A DNA stretch of 11,234 bases from Cochliopodium minus (taxonomy: Eukaryota; Discosea; Himatismenida; Cochliopodiidae): contig JAMYWO010000278.1 of the NCBI GenBank assembly GCA_024220525.1, forward strand, positions 1-11,234, written 5' to 3'. Below the pieces are notes generated by a model. It had not been told where the DNA came from and ran no database searches. It saw nothing but the letters and a program-made list of their open reading frames with translations. Below, piece after piece: positions 9,129-11,234 of the stretch (the stretch's first letter is position 1; each line of letters opens with the position of its first letter). A program made the position numbers and the translations under genes.

Positions 9129-9176
9129 TTTTTATTTATGATTGTTTAATATTCGAGAGAATAAAAAAAATTGAAG
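9129..9176. promoter_or_regulatory. 48-base divergent intergenic region
   Basis: Separates the PDI ATG (minus) from the TFIIF large-subunit ATG (plus). The sequence is AT-rich with one TTCGAGAGAA core, and there is a three-codon mini frame ATGATTGTT-TAA at 9138. Any promoter must be tiny, or overlap the opposite gene's first exon. Confidence 0.7.
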
Positions 9177-11016
9177 ATGAGCAAGAAGGAATTTGTAATT
9201 AAGAGAGGAGATATTAATGAGGATAAATCGATGATTATTGGCAAAATAAGCCATACACAAGAAGTGAAAATAGAAACATGGAAATCTCCTCAATATATGT
9301 ACAGATGTTATGAACCTTATGCAGATGATCAAAGTATAAAAGAATAAATTTGAATTTAGTTTTATTATTTATATTTTGGCTCTTTATGAGACCATAAATA
9401 ATTCATAGCTTTATAATTAATTCATTATCTAAAAACATAAGTAATTTTAACCTATTTGAAAATATTATTTGATATATCCAATTATAATTGAAATAGTTAA
9501 ATATTGAAATATTTGAGAGCTATCATTACATCCTGATGCATAAATCAAAAAGGAATTCACATCAAACAATAAATTAATTAGGATGTCAATGAAATCATAC
9601 CCTATATACACGTTTTTTAATCTATTTTTCAAATATAGAGATCGATAATTCCAATCTGATTCAATTACAGAAAGAAGAAAAGGAATTGAGATTGAAAAGA
9701 AAGCCCACAGACATAAAATCGGATAGAGAAAAGGAATTGTCCAAAAAGATCAACACCTACAAAAAAAAGCAACTGGTGATCGAAGATAACAAAGGGAATG
9801 GATTTGTGGGGAAGCAAACTGCGATGACGAGCCCCCATGTTTTATTATTCAAAATAGGAAATGATTTTAAAGTAAGAAAAAATTGATTTAACTGATTTAT
9901 AACTTTATCCAAATCTATTCCATTCATTCTATGTTGATATATCTCATAATAAATATAAAATATAATAATTTTGCGCCATTTATTTATATTTATATTTATT
10001 TTTTGAAAATTAAAATCTTGAATTATTTCTTCAAAATTCTTATTAATTTTGATATCAGATCATTTCCATTTATAATATAAACCTTGGTCACTGCCAAATT
10101 GATATTATCTTTATTGATTCAAATGAATAAAAAAAATGTCAATTTTTTTTTTGTGATGGCTCATTGCCTTTACTAATATCTTTATTTAAAAAGAGAAACA
10201 ATATATTTTATTTTGTTTTAATTTCGATGTGCTTCACTTTTTGCTTAATTCGATTGAGTTTACAAAAAAAAAATTTTTCGGATTATTAAAAAAAAAAAGT
10301 TTTATTTGTGGAAAAATGTCAAAAAAAAAATTTTTAAAATTATTTTTTGTGATTTTTTAAAAAGCATTAATATTTTTTTTTTTTTTATTTCAAACAAAAG
10401 GTTTACCCAGTAGATTCATGGCTTAATTTCAACAAGAAAATGAAGTTCAAAGAACAAACCATTGAGGAAGTCGAGCAGAAAATGAAAAACAGTGAGAAGC
10501 TTCCTCCCATTCTCAAAGCTCATTTGGAAAGAGAAAATCTTAAAGCGGAAGCATCTCTGGTGTAATAATTTATTTAAATTTTTTTTTATTTTTTTATATT
10601 TTGTTATTCATTATTTGTTTGTTTATTATTTATGAAATATTTTTAAATTTTTTTATTTTCATTTTTAAATTTTTTTGTTTGATTTTTTATTTTTTATTTT
10701 TTATTTTTTATTTTTTATTTTTTATTTTGTTTTTTATTTTTTATTTTTTTAAAAAAAATCATTTAAATAATTTTTGAAAAAGCGAGCGACAATACAATAC
10801 CATTGGAAGAGAAAGTGAAGTACATGAATTTCAGTTGTCTGATGAGAAAAGAGTTTGACGGTTTCTGTGTTTCGAACGGGAAAGTTTTGGAAAAACAAGT
10901 TTTCATCGATTACGCCCTTCGTCTCAAGGAAAAAGAATCCTCTTCCTTTCAGAGTAATTATTATGGCTATGGTGGTTTGAGTGGTAGAGGCAAGGGTGGA
11001 AAGGGATTGTACCGTA
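9177..11016 (+). CDS. Transcription factor IIF large subunit (RAP74/TFIIF-alpha), 3' partial
   Basis: Exons 9177-9333, 9675-9871 (acceptor could be 9678), 10401-10561 and 10787-11016. The model continues past the window, because GTAAAG at 11017 is the next donor. TFIIF binds RNA polymerase II and recruits it to the promoter; the RAP74 N-terminal region pairs with RAP30. Residues 5-45 (EFVIKRGDINEDKS...KIETWKSPQ) match the RAP74 start, human EYVVRVPKNTTKK...FATWNQA. Exons 2-3 give PHVLLFKIGNDFKVYPVDSW then LNFNKKMKFKEQTIEEVEQK, matching human YYIFTQ...FEAFPVHNWYNFTP and its following Glu-rich helix. The part after this (residues ~150-248) is not recognisable and ends in a Gly/Arg/Lys-rich stretch (SGRGKGGKG). 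The start ATG is the first after the divergent gap. The exon 1 donor is GTATAA at 9334; read through, the frame would stop at 9345 after 56 residues. The first junction is less certain than the others. Confidence 0.8.
9334..9674 (+). other. TFIIF gene intron 1, about 341 bases
   Basis: Donor GTATAA after CAA A (phase 1); acceptor AAAG at 9674 (CAG at 9670 would shift phase). The contents are AT-rich but of mixed sequence, without the long T-runs of other introns. No coding exon with matching phase or RNA gene was seen in it. Confidence 0.6.
9872..10400 (+). other. TFIIF gene intron 2, 529 bases
   Basis: Donor GTAAGA at 9872 and acceptor ACAAAAG ending at 10400 join NDFK to VYPVDSW in phase 0. 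This junction reproduces the continuous RAP74 motif, so no exon is missing here. The contents are AT-rich with A- and T-runs after 10140; nothing else was recognised. Confidence 0.85.
10562..10786 (+). other. TFIIF gene intron 3, 225 bases
   Basis: Donor GTAATA at 10562 (phase 2) and acceptor GCGAG ending at 10786 give ASLV-DNTIPLEEK. A donor two bases earlier (GTGTAA) would not match the phase at that acceptor. Almost half the intron is an (AT6)n tract. Confidence 0.7.
10682..10750. repeat. (ATTTTTT)n microsatellite, period 7
   Basis: A residues fall at 10682, 10689, 10696, 10703, 10710, 10717 and 10724, exactly seven apart. A single G interruption follows, then two more units. It lies within TFIIF intron 3. 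Confidence 0.9.
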
Positions 11017-11234
11017 GTAAAGAAAAAAAAAAAATTAACAATTTTATTTATTTTTAAACTCTGTTTTTATATTTTAATTTTTAATATTTTATTTTATATA
11101 TTTTAATTTTAAAATTTTTTTTTTATATTCTTTATTTTTATTTATTTTATTTATCAAATTTATTTTATTCATTTTATTTATTTTTATTTATTTTATTTAT
11201 TTTATTTATTTTATTTATTTTATTTATTTTATTT
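11017..11234 (+). other. TFIIF gene intron 4, runs off the window
   Basis: Begins with GTAAAG immediately after TAC CGT A; the frame without splicing ends at TAA after a Lys-rich AT-derived tail. The sequence from here to the edge is A/T-only with no coding signal. Confidence 0.65.
11186..11234. repeat. 9-bp tandem repeat (TTATTTATT)n
   Basis: A residues alternate at spacings of 4 and 5 bases (11186, 11190, 11195, 11199, 11204, 11208 and on), so the unit is nine bases. It runs off the right edge inside the last TFIIF intron. Confidence 0.85.

Noticed and set aside
9132-9332. 66-codon minus-strand open frame
   Set aside because: It is antisense to TFIIF exon 1, whose plus-strand product aligns with the RAP74 N-terminus.
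9177-9347. Independent 56-residue small protein gene
   Set aside because: The sequence matches the first strand of RAP74. A GTATAA donor at 9334, of the kind used elsewhere in this window, precedes the stop, and the remaining RAP74 motifs follow downstream on the same strand.
1-11234. Bacterial-type features (operons, CRISPR, Shine-Dalgarno sites, IS elements, tRNA/rRNA)
   Set aside because: None seen. Spliceosomal introns and gene families are clearly eukaryotic, and no repeat-spacer array or terminal-repeat element could be found by eye.

Overview
The window looks like nuclear DNA of a very AT-rich single-celled eukaryote. Exons are interrupted by AT-only GT...AG introns of about 53 to 530 bases, coding blocks are islands of mixed composition, and intergenic spacers are short. 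The three complete 3' ends use three different stops (TAG, TGA, TAA), so the standard genetic code applies and a ciliate with reassigned stops is unlikely. Gene content (TKL-type kinase, RGS protein with long Ser/Asn-rich disorder, membrane PDI) and composition fit an amoeboid protist such as a dictyostelid-like amoebozoan, Anaeramoeba or a heterolobosean. I cannot place it further. All gene models below were built by hand from splice-site and reading-frame phase agreement.

Layout. (1) 1-1747, plus strand: 3' part of a serine/threonine kinase of TKL type in four clear exons, with an expanded activation segment. (2) 1748-2001: short spacer between converging 3' ends. (3) 2002-7655, minus strand: one nine-exon gene of 1,433 codons that at first sight looks like two or three separate genes. 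It joins a weak RasGEF-like helical segment, a roughly 850-residue Ser/Asn-rich region carrying a repeated tyrosine motif, and two tandem C-terminal RGS domains. (4) 7656-7904: spacer holding the PDI 3' UTR and the RGS gene's upstream region. (5) 7905-9128, minus strand: a complete five-exon, 326-residue membrane-anchored protein disulfide isomerase. (6) 9129-9176: a 48-base gap between divergent start codons. (7) 9177 to beyond the right edge, plus strand: the large subunit of TFIIF (RAP74), of which four exons are visible.

The genes are not an operon. The kinase and the RGS protein are both signalling proteins with converging 3' ends; the PDI and TFIIF genes are housekeeping genes sharing one tiny divergent control region. 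The strongest candidate for something undescribed is the RGS gene: its domain combination, its repeated SSIYSTxxNLxLPLYxKK motif, and an intron that, if retained, removes both RGS domains. A second point of interest is a composition change inside genes: the middle of the window (about 6.0-9.7 kb) uses AT-ending codons and short introns, while both flanks use C/G-ending codons and long homopolymer-rich introns.
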